From: a virus
Strand: one strand, 5' to 3'
Virus record (IMG/VR): IMGVR_UViG_3300033153_004214
Span: 64,001-128,000 of that record
DNA length: 64,000 nt
Of the stretch, positions 39,229-48,260 are shown piece after piece. Position numbers and translations under genes: made by a program. The notes beneath the pieces were generated by a model. That model ran no database searches and was not told the origin of the DNA. It worked only from the letters and a program-made list of their open reading frames with translations. The stretch's first letter is position 1. Each line of letters begins with the position of its first letter.

Positions 39229-39257
39229 CTGTATCAATTAGTATTTATTTGATACAG
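39229..39257 (+). promoter_or_regulatory. hairpin abutting a ribosome site
   Basis: CTGTATCAA (39229-39237) pairs perfectly with TTGATACAG (39249-39257), 11-base AT-rich loop, immediately before GGGGAGAAG and ATG 39268. No T tract, so not a terminator; it may protect or expose the ribosome site or stabilise the message end. Confidence 0.55.
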
Positions 39258-39267
39258 GGGAGAAGAC

Positions 39268-41019
39268 ATGAAAGATCACGTGGATAGCCCAGAGGTCGAT
39301 GTCCTCATCGAGGGCAAGCGTCGGTTCGATGAGGTCATAGCTGACATTCCCATCGACCAGTCTTCTCGTGTCTACATGGTCCGCGTCAAGGATGGGATGG
39401 TTGACGATCAGGGCTGGATCACCGTTGACGAGGCTCGCAGGAAGAACGCTCTTGACCGTCGCAGATATGGCAAGACCATCAACCGCTACTTCAACAACAA
39501 GGACTTCGCAGGAGCCTACATCGATGACTCTACCGGTGCCGGTGAAGCAATGGGTCCTGAGATGCCCGGTGGGGAAATGGCTGGACCTCCTGATGTTGGT
39601 GGTACGCCCGATCTTCCTGAGGACCCGGCTCTTGCCGGTGGCCCTCAGGGCGGTGGCGAAGCACCTCCGCCAATGGAGCCGTTCGATCCCAGTATGCCAC
39701 CACCTCCTGAAGAGGCAGGGCTTCCGGGTACGGACGAGTTTCCTGAGCCGATGCCGGGTGGTGTGCTCGATACGATGGGGGAGGAGCCGGGTCTTGGTGA
39801 CGAGTTCAGCGACGACCTTGATGACGAGTTTAGCGACGACCTTGGTGACGAAGAGGACCTCTTTGGCGCGGGTGACGAACTAGGCGATATTATCTCCGGC
39901 GAGGAAGTAGAAGAAGAAGAGCCTTTCGAATTAGAAGTTCCTCGCCGCATCAGACTCGTTCCTGTCAAGGAATCAAAGGAGTCTTTTGAAAATCTCGTGG
40001 AGGACACGCTCCTTGAGATGTCGAACAGCACGGCTGCAGAGACATGGGCGCAGGGTGGCAGACTTCCACCGGGTCGGTTGGTTGGCGACCGGAGAAGGGC
40101 TGCACTTGCGTTCACTGACAACCGTGCGTATTCCTACGGTCTCCCTATCGCGCAGATCGATAGGGAGAACAATGTAGCTCGTGTTCACTCCGGCACGAGG
40201 CCAAGTGGGTACCGATACTCCATGACGACCACCAGCCACATCGAGATTGTGAATAATGCGCTCCACATGGCTGGGATCGAAACAGAGACGGCTGAGTTCG
40301 AGCATCCTGAGGGTGAGCATTTCGCTATGCCTAGCATGAGCATGGACATAGGAGGTTTGCGCTCCTATCAGGATGTGGAGGCTCCTGAGCTTCCGGTCGC
40401 GCAGCGACGTGAGATGCCACGGTACCGGCGTCCTCGCAGCCTGCAGTTGGGTCTACCGATTGGAGAATCACAGAAGGAAGCCTTCAAGGACGCTTGGATC
40501 ACGACTGAGCAGATGGAGAACATCTGCTCTGACTGTGCCAAGCAGATGAAGGAATCGAAGATCACCCGCGTTCGCGCCGATGTGTTCCTCCTTGGCGAGA
40601 AGAGTGAGCGGGACACCAAGGCATCCGGGGGTGACGGTTGGCCCAAGAAGGTGAAGAAGGGCCGCTTCACTGAGTGGTGCCGCAGGAACGGCTTCGAGGG
40701 CGGTGCCAGTGTGGCATGTGCCAAGAAGGCCATGGATTCGGACGACGCCTCCGTGCGTGGAATGGCCTCTTTCTATATGAACACTGTCAAGCCGGGCGGC
40801 AAGACTGCCAGCGCGGTGGGTGACAAGGAGGAGTCGATGCAGATCAAGGACACGAGCGAAGAGGGCGTCATGGAGGCCCTGATGGATGGGGACATCTCTG
40901 CTGCAGAGGCTGCGGAGATGTTGGAGAAGTGCAAGGTTCCACCCCAGTTCAAGTCGAAGCTGGACAACAAGGCGGCGAAGGTCAAGCGTGCCAAGAAGAA
41001 TGCAACCGACAAGAAGTAG
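39268..41019 (+). CDS. acidic structural-type protein with Cys-containing domain
   Basis: 583 residues. N-terminal 85 residues basic and globular, then a Pro/Gly/Asp/Glu-rich disordered stretch (GDEFSDDLDDEFSDDLGDEE), then KESFENLVEDTLLEMS (recurring motif), a beta domain, and near 440-510 an SDCAKQMKESKI ... GRFTEWCRRNGFEGGASVAC region known from phage proteins that end ..A.FYMN..K. The C-terminal 60 residues are helical and Lys-rich. Probably another head-core component. Confidence 0.6.
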   Translation: MKDHVDSPEVDVLIEGKRRFDEVIADIPIDQSSRVYMVRVKDGMVDDQGWITVDEARRKNALDRRRYGKTINRYFNNKDFAGAYIDDSTGAGEAMGPEMPGGEMAGPPDVGGTPDLPEDPALAGGPQGGGEAPPPMEPFDPSMPPPPEEAGLPGTDEFPEPMPGGVLDTMGEEPGLGDEFSDDLDDEFSDDLGDEEDLFGAGDELGDIISGEEVEEEEPFELEVPRRIRLVPVKESKESFENLVEDTLLEMSNSTAAETWAQGGRLPPGRLVGDRRRAALAFTDNRAYSYGLPIAQIDRENNVARVHSGTRPSGYRYSMTTTSHIEIVNNALHMAGIETETAEFEHPEGEHFAMPSMSMDIGGLRSYQDVEAPELPVAQRREMPRYRRPRSLQLGLPIGESQKEAFKDAWITTEQMENICSDCAKQMKESKITRVRADVFLLGEKSERDTKASGGDGWPKKVKKGRFTEWCRRNGFEGGASVACAKKAMDSDDASVRGMASFYMNTVKPGGKTASAVGDKEESMQIKDTSEEGVMEALMDGDISAAEAAEMLEKCKVPPQFKSKLDNKAAKVKRAKKNATDKK

Positions 41020-41052
41020 TACCCCCTCACCCGCCTGTTAGGGGAACCGGGC

Positions 41053-44000
41053 ATGAGCAAACAGAATCCGCTGGACTTCGAGACCATGGTGGATCAGGTT
41101 CTCGAAGCTAAGGCCCAGAAAGGCCAGATCACCAAGGCGGCAAAGCAGTTTGGTCTCAGGCCCAAGCAGATCAAGGACGCTCTCGCCTCGATAGACCCCT
41201 CCGGTCGATCTTCCTACGGCGACTGGCTCATCAAGATGTGGATGAAGGGGGATATCGATCCCACGAAGGATGCCGACCGCATCAAAGAAGTAATGCGGGC
41301 ATGGCATGAACTGAAGAAGCGGGCCTTCCTGCCAGATAAGTTTGCTGTTCTGACCTCTAGGAAGTACCCGGACTTTGAAACTTTGGTCAAGGTTGTCAGG
41401 GAGTACATGCTTCGTCTTCCCAAAGAGTTTCAAGTACAAGGAGAAGAAGAGGAACGAGTAGCGCCCGGCAGGGAGTTCATTGCTACTCACTATACTGACT
41501 ACGAGGAAGCGAAAGATTATCTCAACAGGCCAGTGTGGAGTCGAAGGGACCATCCGCCTGCTGCTCGACCACGTTACCTGGGTGGAACAATTCATTCAGA
41601 CCGTGAGGGTTCATGGTGCATTCGTAACCCGGAGTATTTTTCTTCTGAACTCGATGAAGAAGGTGGTTTCATCGGCGTGATGAAGTATGAGCCTGACATG
41701 GTGAAACCGAATGTAGTACCGGACCCGATTGATACTATTCGTCGTTATGAAGCTGGTGAACTTGGGTCTGAGGATGTGCCTTATTGGGTGGAAGATGAAG
41801 ACCTTCGCCAGTACGCTGTTGATAAGCATGGTGGTGGTTATCTCGTAAAGGATGAGCTTCCCTATACGACGATCTACCTTGCTCAGATCGTAAGAGGGCA
41901 TGTTGTACTTTGGGACAACAATGACAAACCGTATGCCGCTACCGAGGACATAAGCTCCTCTCCTGCGAGCAGCCCGGAACCAGCGGAACCATTCATGGCG
42001 TCTTTTGGTTCGGTGTCGGAGCAACTTAATGCAATGCGAGGTGCCGTTGCTGATGCTTCTCCAGAGGTGAGGCAGGCAGTCGAAAACTTTATTAACATGG
42101 TGTATGTCTCGCCAGAAGTTGAAGAGCGCATGGCTGAGTATTCCGATGTGCTTGATGGTCGAAAAGTCAATCTTGATGATCTCATGAAGCAAAGGGCTGG
42201 TGTCAACAAAGTCACACGGGTAGCTAACCTCCGTGATTTCACGCAGAGGTTCTCAGAGGTACCGGGTGTTGAGGTGTTTGGTGATGAGGATGATCCTACT
42301 ATTCTGGTTCATGTGAACGTTCAAGATCAGGGTGTCTGGGACTACCTCGCGCGGATCGCTACAGGTGAGTCCATGGCTCCTGACATTGAAAAAGAAGTGA
42401 TGCGGGAGATAATGCTCAGTAAGTTTATCAATGAGTACCTTAATCCAAATAAACCAGATACTTACTTTGGTCAGCACGCTTACGATAAGTTCCATAGGAT
42501 TGAACAAGAACAGGGTGCTGTACCCGGGCAGGTGACAATAGTTAAGGCTAATAAAGAGTGGGGCCAACTACCCGGCATTGAAAGTGAACAGAAATGGAAG
42601 GCGATATTCGAGCGTGCCATGCAGAGGCTTGGTGCGACATGGAATTTTAATCCAAAGGATAACACCCTGACTCTTGAGGGTGCGACGTTCAAGGACATCA
42701 TCGATGAATTGGAGATAGAGGACTTATGGTACGTCTACGATCCACAAGCAGAGGTTCCTCGTATCCAGATAAAGCGACAGCAGCAGCAGCAGTTGCTTCC
42801 TCCTTTCCAGTATAAGTATAAGAATGAGGAACCGCCACAGTACCAGTTGGCCACGGCTCTTGAGAACACTCAGTTCGAGCGCCTCGTCGAAAAGAAAGTC
42901 AGGAAGGACAAGTCAAAGGCTGCTGGTAAGAAGGCTGCTGGTAAGAAGGGTGCTGAGAAGAAGGACTCTAAGAAGAAGAAAGCTGACAAGCGCACTGAAG
43001 AAGAGAAGGACCGTCAGTCCAATATCTATCAGTGGTTCGCTGGCCTTCCAATGCGGCCCATGCCTGAGAAGGCCGACTTTAAGAGGTCCTTGGAGTTCTT
43101 CGGTAAGCACGCCTTCTCGAACAAGGTGAAGGTTGCGGAGGTCAACAAGAAGAAGAAGTTTGCCAAGCTGGTCTCCGAGCAGACTTCTGATGTGAACCCG
43201 GATGATGTGGCGTTCCTGCGACGGCATCTGCTTGCTCGTGGTTTTCGGGTCAAGCCCGTGAAACCTTGGCCCGGCGGTGAGTACGTTCGGATGAAGCTCT
43301 TCCGTATCGGGCAGGACTTGCTCGCGCCCATCGCCCCTGAGGCGACACCATTCCTCCCTCCCGAGGCTGGGGAGCATTTCAAGCATCTCGTGCCGCAGGA
43401 AAGCTTTGAAGGCGCTGTGGAGCGGCTGATGGAGAAGGTCCCAATGTTCAAGGGGGAACCACGTATTGGGCCTCGCGCAGGCGATTCGTTTGTGGACGCG
43501 GTGGACTTAGAACTGCAGCACATGACAGGCATGACATTGGGCACATGGATAGATTGGCTTGGGCAGCAGGGTGTTACGCCGAAAGCCGTTATGCTTGGAT
43601 TGGATTACGCCTTCAGGCAGGGCTATTCGTCTGCGGAGACTGCTACCTATCTGGTTTCAAGAGCGACAAAGGGTTTTGGTTCTTCTACTACGATGCCTTT
43701 TGGGGAGAACAAGCCTCAATTCGACAGGCTTGTGGAGAAGGCTCTTGGGCTGGCGGCGCAAGAAGGCATTGGCGTCAATGATGTAGACCCTGAAGAGCTT
43801 CGCATGGGTATCAAGGTCGAGAAGGAGCATGGTGGAAGTGAGAGTGACTGGATCAGGATCGCACTCGACCACCTTACGGAAGACCCCAAGTACTACTCCA
43901 AGGGTAAGGCGAAGGGCTTCTTCCACGAACTCACTGGTGAGGACAGCCACGAGCGAGTTCGTGGGCCGGAGGTCGAAGAGGAGACTGACATGGGCGACCC

Positions 44001-45123
44001 TGCAAACTTCTCCGAGGAGTCATGGACGGAGTCGTTGCTCGACGAGGCAGGACCCACTGGCTCGGACTTGATGTACCGCCACTTCAACCCGGACTGTTGG
44101 AAGTGTGGGAAGAAGCTGGACCACAAGGATATGGCTTCTGGCAAATGCCAGCAGTGTTTTTCAGACATCTCTGGCGAGCCTCGGTTCCCACACCGTAAGC
44201 CTAAGTGGAACCCAAAAGCTTCTGGGAAAGGTCGGCGCATTGATGTCACAACGAGGCCCAAGACTGCGTGGGAGAGCAGCATGAAAGACTTTGAAGGGCT
44301 GGTTGAGGAGAGTCAGTGCAATGACCTGATTGAGTCGCTCTCCAAAGCGCAGCGTGTCTTGGTGATTGAGGAACTGCTGGAGTTCCGGCAGGAGCGACCG
44401 GGCCAGCAGTACGGGACGGGACCCAGGCAGAGGCAAATGCCAACGATCACGCCACCCGCTCGTGGGCCAAATGCGCAGCAACAGCAGCAACCGCAGCAAC
44501 AGCAGGGACAACTCAACGACAGAGAGCGGACAGTCCTTGGATGGTACATGGCTGCTTCGGGTAAGGGTGGCAGCGTGGACGCTTATCCGCCGCAAGAACA
44601 GGTGGAGTGGTTCAACGACGCTGGTCGCCTCAAGGGAATCGTCAGTGCTCTAGCCCAAGAGCGTTGGTTCCCGAAGGTGATGAGCATCCTGTTTCCTGAT
44701 GACAGGGCGCGGTATGCGTTCCTCGCTGACAAGGTCAGGGGCATCAGCCGAGGTGCTAACAAGGCAGTTGCCCCGGGCGGTGAGCGACCACCTGCCCGTG
44801 GTGCTTTCCAAGCGCCCCGGCGAGAGAGTGTTGAGAAGAAGTCTGGCAAGCTCTATGAGTTCTCGACTCCTGAGCGCCAGTCTGCTATCCTGTGGGCACG
44901 CGGCGTTCCGGTGAGCCGGAACAACCCCAAGACACCGATGTGGTTCCAAGAGAACGAAGCCTACGCTCTCTGGGACAAGATCGCGGAGGTTGACCGTGAG
45001 ACGAAGTCGGCTAAGGTTCTGTCGCCCAAGGTCACCTCAGCGTTGACAGGGCGGCAGATCAAGATAGTGGAGAACGCTCTCCGCTGCACGCAGTTCGCGG
45101 TGGAGTTTGTTGAGGGCTGGTAA
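41053..45123 (+). CDS. giant modular protein D, multiple FExLVE motifs
   Basis: 1,356 residues. Recurring motif at DFETMVDQVLEAK (start), DFETLVKVV, QFERLVEKKV, ESFEGAVERLMEK, QFDRLVEKALGLA and DFEGLVEES. Between them lie an ATHYTDYEEAKDYLNRP domain, a long Lys/Ala linker (KSAAGKKAAGKKGAEKK-like), a CWKCGKKLD...CQQC zinc finger near residue 1015, and a Gln-rich stretch. Each motif starts a new domain, suggesting a bead-on-string internal head protein. Preceded by GGGGAACCGGGC. Confidence 0.6.
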   Translation: MSKQNPLDFETMVDQVLEAKAQKGQITKAAKQFGLRPKQIKDALASIDPSGRSSYGDWLIKMWMKGDIDPTKDADRIKEVMRAWHELKKRAFLPDKFAVLTSRKYPDFETLVKVVREYMLRLPKEFQVQGEEEERVAPGREFIATHYTDYEEAKDYLNRPVWSRRDHPPAARPRYLGGTIHSDREGSWCIRNPEYFSSELDEEGGFIGVMKYEPDMVKPNVVPDPIDTIRRYEAGELGSEDVPYWVEDEDLRQYAVDKHGGGYLVKDELPYTTIYLAQIVRGHVVLWDNNDKPYAATEDISSSPASSPEPAEPFMASFGSVSEQLNAMRGAVADASPEVRQAVENFINMVYVSPEVEERMAEYSDVLDGRKVNLDDLMKQRAGVNKVTRVANLRDFTQRFSEVPGVEVFGDEDDPTILVHVNVQDQGVWDYLARIATGESMAPDIEKEVMREIMLSKFINEYLNPNKPDTYFGQHAYDKFHRIEQEQGAVPGQVTIVKANKEWGQLPGIESEQKWKAIFERAMQRLGATWNFNPKDNTLTLEGATFKDIIDELEIEDLWYVYDPQAEVPRIQIKRQQQQQLLPPFQYKYKNEEPPQYQLATALENTQFERLVEKKVRKDKSKAAGKKAAGKKGAEKKDSKKKKADKRTEEEKDRQSNIYQWFAGLPMRPMPEKADFKRSLEFFGKHAFSNKVKVAEVNKKKKFAKLVSEQTSDVNPDDVAFLRRHLLARGFRVKPVKPWPGGEYVRMKLFRIGQDLLAPIAPEATPFLPPEAGEHFKHLVPQESFEGAVERLMEKVPMFKGEPRIGPRAGDSFVDAVDLELQHMTGMTLGTWIDWLGQQGVTPKAVMLGLDYAFRQGYSSAETATYLVSRATKGFGSSTTMPFGENKPQFDRLVEKALGLAAQEGIGVNDVDPEELRMGIKVEKEHGGSESDWIRIALDHLTEDPKYYSKGKAKGFFHELTGEDSHERVRGPEVEEETDMGDPANFSEESWTESLLDEAGPTGSDLMYRHFNPDCWKCGKKLDHKDMASGKCQQCFSDISGEPRFPHRKPKWNPKASGKGRRIDVTTRPKTAWESSMKDFEGLVEESQCNDLIESLSKAQRVLVIEELLEFRQERPGQQYGTGPRQRQMPTITPPARGPNAQQQQQPQQQQGQLNDRERTVLGWYMAASGKGGSVDAYPPQEQVEWFNDAGRLKGIVSALAQERWFPKVMSILFPDDRARYAFLADKVRGISRGANKAVAPGGERPPARGAFQAPRRESVEKKSGKLYEFSTPERQSAILWARGVPVSRNNPKTPMWFQENEAYALWDKIAEVDRETKSAKVLSPKVTSALTGRQIKIVENALRCTQFAVEFVEGW

Positions 45124-45290
45124 TGCGACTGAGCTTTGACCAGTTGATTACGGAAGCACTCCTTTTAGAGAAAAAGTCGGTGGTTGACGGCAAGAAGTGG
45201 TACCACTGCCATACGCACAGGGTCATGGCCATTAGGCCAACGTTGAAGGGTGCGATAAGCGCCTTCGATTTCATCAAGACCACGTCGTAG
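45123..45290 (+). CDS. small protein with T4 internal-protein-like N-terminus
   Basis: 55 residues: MRLSFDQLITEALLLEKKSV then a short basic body. T4 internal head proteins I-III begin MKTYQEFI(N/A)EA and carry the capsid-targeting signal cut after (I/L)xE; this start is closely parallel (SFDQLITEA). TAATG overlap with the giant gene before it. Strong candidate for a packaged peptide. Confidence 0.6.
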   Translation: MRLSFDQLITEALLLEKKSVVDGKKWYHCHTHRVMAIRPTLKGAISAFDFIKTTS

Positions 45291-45303
45291 GAGGAGGTGC
45301 ATT

Positions 45304-45660
45304 TTGTTCGACTTCCAAAGTAGTATATTCGATGTACCGGGCGCACAGTCGGTGATCTTCACAGTTATCGATGATCTTGGCACTCCTCGGGTCGCAGCCT
45401 TGATGAACAGGAGTGCCTTCACCCTGACCTGCCAGTATCAATATTCGGATGACGGTGGCGGAACATGGAAGGACCTTGGCATCGCGTTCGACCTTGCGCC
45501 ATTTGGTTCCGGTGGTGAGGAGCTTGACGTGCGCGTCATCACACAGCTTGGTCGCATCCGTCTTCTCGCGTCGGGCGGTGCGAGTGCCAAGGAACTCAGC
45601 GTTGGTGTTATGCGGTCGAGCATCAACCCGAGCGCGGTATTCCCGATTATTGCCATCTAG
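45304..45660 (+). CDS. beta-rich structural-type protein
   Basis: 118 residues from TTG 45304 behind TAGGAGGAGG. Beta-strand pattern (AQSVIFTVIDDLGTPRVAAL, FTLTCQYQYSDDGGGTW, RIRLLASGGASAKELSVGVM). Resembles small head-decoration or tail proteins in style, with no specific match. Confidence 0.6.
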   Translation: MFDFQSSIFDVPGAQSVIFTVIDDLGTPRVAALMNRSAFTLTCQYQYSDDGGGTWKDLGIAFDLAPFGSGGEELDVRVITQLGRIRLLASGGASAKELSVGVMRSSINPSAVFPIIAI

Positions 45661-45668
45661 GAGAAGTG

Positions 45669-46190
45669 ATGAATAGGGCTGAGGCAGTCTCTAAGTTGAT
45701 AGAGAGGATGCTTGACTTCACAGAACCTCTTTCATCGCAGCCGGAGGCCCATATACAACCGGGGATTTCGTATACTCCGGTTGAGTTCGGCATCAAGCAT
45801 GACTACGCAACTGAGCAACTGATTCGTGACACAATGGCTCGGCACAGTGTGGTTATTGTCGAGATCGATGACATCCCTCGGGAGCCTTCCAAGAATGTTC
45901 CGAAGGAACTACGTCAATTGGTGCGGAAGTTCAAAGGAGGCCCTGACGAGCAAAACCTTATATGGCATGTCAAGGCTCTTGTACCAGACGAGCCTAATGA
46001 CGAATTGGTCTACGATATTCAGGACGTGCTTGAAGAAACGTTCGGCCTGATGTATTTCGCAGTGAAGCACGATGCAGAGTGGGGTATTGATCGAAACCAG
46101 CGTGAGTCTCTCAACTTTTCTGACCTAGTTGACGGTCTCATGCGCGGGGATAAGTTGATTGAGGAGCGCAAGCGTGGGCGATCTCGCTAA
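45669..46190 (+). CDS. hypothetical protein of the structural block
   Basis: 173 residues. IERMLDFTEPLSSQ start, a beta middle (SVVIVEIDDIPREP), and ESLNFSDLVDGLMRGDKLIE near the end, a further copy of the FxxLVxxL motif. TAGGAGAAGTG precedes ATG 45669. Overlaps the next gene by 17 bases. Confidence 0.6.
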   Translation: MNRAEAVSKLIERMLDFTEPLSSQPEAHIQPGISYTPVEFGIKHDYATEQLIRDTMARHSVVIVEIDDIPREPSKNVPKELRQLVRKFKGGPDEQNLIWHVKALVPDEPNDELVYDIQDVLEETFGLMYFAVKHDAEWGIDRNQRESLNFSDLVDGLMRGDKLIEERKRGRSR

Positions 46191-47328
46191 CAAGGTTTGT
46201 GAGGGCATCGCCAACGGAATGTCTCCTGAGGCTGCTGCCAATACGTTGATCTCTCCCTCCCGATGGGAACATAACCTCTTTGCGCCCGCCCGTGATCTCC
46301 AAACGGCCTATAAGGCTTTCCTCAGAGGAGACATCTCTGTAGGAGAGCTTTATTTCCTTGCCATGGATGTGGCTTCCGGTGCTGATGCTGTGGCAGACCT
46401 TGCGTCCCGCGTCAGCCAAGGCTACGGCAAGGGTGCGAGCATTGACGACGTTCCTTCTGTCAACATCGAACCAGAAGACTTGCTGGAACCTGACGTGGTT
46501 ATTGAAGCGTTGACAGAGACACGAGTCCATGATCTGTCCCCTGCGCAGCAGGCGGAGCTTGAGAAAGCCTATCAGGAGCGACCACCAGAGGATGTGCAGG
46601 ACTTTTGGAAGCGGTTTGTGACTCCAAACATCGAAAAGTACAGGGAGCCTGAACCAGCTGAAGAGGTCGAGGGACCCAATGTTCTTCAGTACGCTCTTCA
46701 GTTTCCGGGCATGGTCGATAAGCTCATGCGGCAAGGTTACCCCCGTGGGCAGGCGGAACGCATCGCGTCGAAGTGGGCCAGAAGCTGGACGCCTGAAGCA
46801 GCATTTGCTGCCAAGGATATGGCTGCGGAACGACCACCGAAAGTTCATAGATCACCGAAGTCTCGTGCCTACCGGGTACCAGAAACCCCGGTCGAGATCG
46901 AAGACGATCCTCATTATATCCGCAACCACATGATAGAAATTGCCAACAAGGGTGATGACATCACTCCTGAAGATGTGCGTTATCTACATAAAGTTGCAGG
47001 CAAGTATGGTACACATGACGTTGGTGGAGACGCCTTCAACCTTCTGAATGCACTAGGAGACCTTGGTCTTCTTGGTCCTGAGAAACCAAATGTTCGTCAG
47101 ATAGGTACTCGTACCAAAGACTTCTCGGTGATGAGTCCCGAAGATGCAGTGGCTGTCTTGCGAGGCCAGCAAAAGGAACCCAATCAGGACCTATCCCGTG
47201 CGAAAGAAGCATTGAGGAAACTAGGATACCCTGTCAGACGGGCGGAACAGGCTCTACAACAGGCTGCTGCTGAGGGTGCCATAGGCGAGACTGATCTCAT
47301 AACAAAAGCACTCACACATCTAGCTTAA
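46174..47328 (+). CDS. hypothetical protein of the structural block
   Basis: 384 residues from GTG 46174 (GAGGAG 7 bases upstream). Mostly helical; repeated short helices such as GMSPEAAANTLI, QGYPRGQAERIASKWA and RKLGYPVRRAEQALQQAAAE look like UBA-type three-helix units. Last gene before the GroES transcript. No family is recognised. Confidence 0.6.
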   Translation: MGDLANKVCEGIANGMSPEAAANTLISPSRWEHNLFAPARDLQTAYKAFLRGDISVGELYFLAMDVASGADAVADLASRVSQGYGKGASIDDVPSVNIEPEDLLEPDVVIEALTETRVHDLSPAQQAELEKAYQERPPEDVQDFWKRFVTPNIEKYREPEPAEEVEGPNVLQYALQFPGMVDKLMRQGYPRGQAERIASKWARSWTPEAAFAAKDMAAERPPKVHRSPKSRAYRVPETPVEIEDDPHYIRNHMIEIANKGDDITPEDVRYLHKVAGKYGTHDVGGDAFNLLNALGDLGLLGPEKPNVRQIGTRTKDFSVMSPEDAVAVLRGQQKEPNQDLSRAKEALRKLGYPVRRAEQALQQAAAEGAIGETDLITKALTHLA

Positions 47329-47331
47329 CCC

Positions 47332-47360
47332 TTGACATCATACGTTTCATCCTGTATTAT
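47332..47360 (+). promoter_or_regulatory. sigma70-like promoter
   Basis: TTGACA (47332-47337), 17-base spacer with CATACG, TATTAT (47355-47360). Directly upstream of a strong hairpin and not of a gene. Confidence 0.8.
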
Positions 47361-47366
47361 TCTACA

Positions 47367-47436
47367 CTCTTCTGGGGCGGTGGTCGGGTGGGCCAAGGAA
47401 GCGGTCTACTACCCTACCCGGCCACCGCATTTCATT
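47367..47436 (+). ncRNA. candidate small RNA: long hairpin with own promoter
   Basis: Predicted start near 47367. 47377-47389 pairs with 47416-47428 (13 pairs, one G-U), extended by GGG 47390-47392 with CCC 47412-47414; ATTTCATTTC follows. It could be a 70-base RNA ending at its own terminator, or a terminator for the structural block with an unrelated promoter before it. The next promoter (47453) starts the GroES gene. Confidence 0.5.
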
Positions 47437-47452
47437 TCTGACAAAAAAGTGT

Positions 47453-47481
47453 TTGACTCATACGGCCAATACAGATATATT
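47453..47481 (+). promoter_or_regulatory. sigma70-like promoter
   Basis: TTGACT (47453-47458), 17-base spacer, TATATT (47476-47481). Upstream of the GroES-like gene. Confidence 0.8.
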
Positions 47482-47535
47482 TCAGGGGTGAGACATATTG
47501 TGAGACGTATATTACAGTAGGAAAGGGGACGGAAC

Positions 47536-48000
47536 GTGCCACAGGACATTCGCAGCTATTCTTTGGAGGAGGCCGAGGCCCTGCCGGTCTTTATGGAGCC
47601 GCAGCATGACCAGCTTGTTGTGGCACCAGTCAGGTTTGACGAGAGTATCATCAAGCTGCCCGAGACGGTAGGTGCGGACTCGCAGCTAGTGTACCTCGTG
47701 ATTGCGGCAGGGCCGGGTCGCATGCGGGCGGATGGCGAACGCATGCCCATGGACTTCGAGGTTGGTGATCTGCTCCACATGTCCGGTCGCCAGCTATTGA
47801 CTGCTTTCTCTTTCAGGGGCTACGTCACCTACATCGTCACCTGCCAGAGTGTAGCGGCAAAGGTGGACAAGGAGAAGCTCTTCGACGTGGTCAAGAGAGC
47901 GAAGGCCGGGGAGTTTCAACCGAAGAAAGATGAAGACAAGCTGGAGAAGAAGTTCGGGAAGGGCGAAGACAAGCCGAAGGTCGAGATCGCAACTAGCTAG
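47536..48000 (+). CDS. GroES-like co-chaperonin
   Basis: 154 residues from GTG 47536 after AGGAAAGGGGACGG. QHDQLVVAPVRFDESIIKLP, QLVYLVIAAGPGRMRADGER, MDFEVGDLLHMSGRQLLTAF and GYVTYIVTCQSVAAKVD follow the Cpn10 order (core strand, GxG turn, VGD turn, final strand). The C-terminal 50 residues are an extra Lys/Glu tail. Phage T4 gp31 shows how such proteins cap host GroEL to fold the large capsid protein. It sits right after the head-type block. Confidence 0.85.
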   Translation: MPQDIRSYSLEEAEALPVFMEPQHDQLVVAPVRFDESIIKLPETVGADSQLVYLVIAAGPGRMRADGERMPMDFEVGDLLHMSGRQLLTAFSFRGYVTYIVTCQSVAAKVDKEKLFDVVKRAKAGEFQPKKDEDKLEKKFGKGEDKPKVEIATS

Positions 48001-48013
48001 GCAGTTCCGATCC

Positions 48014-48066
48014 TGTCCATGGTCGGTGCTGCTTGCCATGAAAGGTAAGGAGACCGACCATGGACG
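48014..48066 (+). promoter_or_regulatory. hairpin sequestering ribosome site and start codon
   Basis: 48014-48027 pairs with 48053-48066 (13 Watson-Crick plus one G-U) and contains the ATG at 48060. An inner helix 48032-48037 with 48044-48049 (one G-U) covers part of the AAGGAG site at 48047-48052. As RNA, both the ribosome site and the start would be paired. Candidate thermosensor, protein-binding site or ribosome-opened switch. Confidence 0.7.
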
Positions 48067-48260
48067 CGGCAACCCTCAGAAGTGAATCCCGGAACCTTCG
48101 CTTGATGATCATCAAGGAGGTCATGCTCGACACACTTGGGCTTGACAGTGCTGCGGCTATCGCTGCAGACAATGGGGATACCCTTGTCCTTCGGGGCAAG
48201 AAGGGTGCCGTGCGGGTCCGTGCGTCGGGTGGCAAGTTGTATGCAGAGAAGGTGGCGTGA
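48060..48260 (+). CDS. small protein behind the hairpin
   Basis: 66 residues: NLRLMIIKEVMLDTLGLDSA and NGDTLVLRGKKGAVRVRASG, a helix followed by a beta hairpin. ATG 48060 is inside the strong hairpin. It is 60 bases after the GroES stop, so probably on the same RNA. No family is recognised. Confidence 0.6.
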   Translation: MDAATLRSESRNLRLMIIKEVMLDTLGLDSAAAIAADNGDTLVLRGKKGAVRVRASGGKLYAEKVA

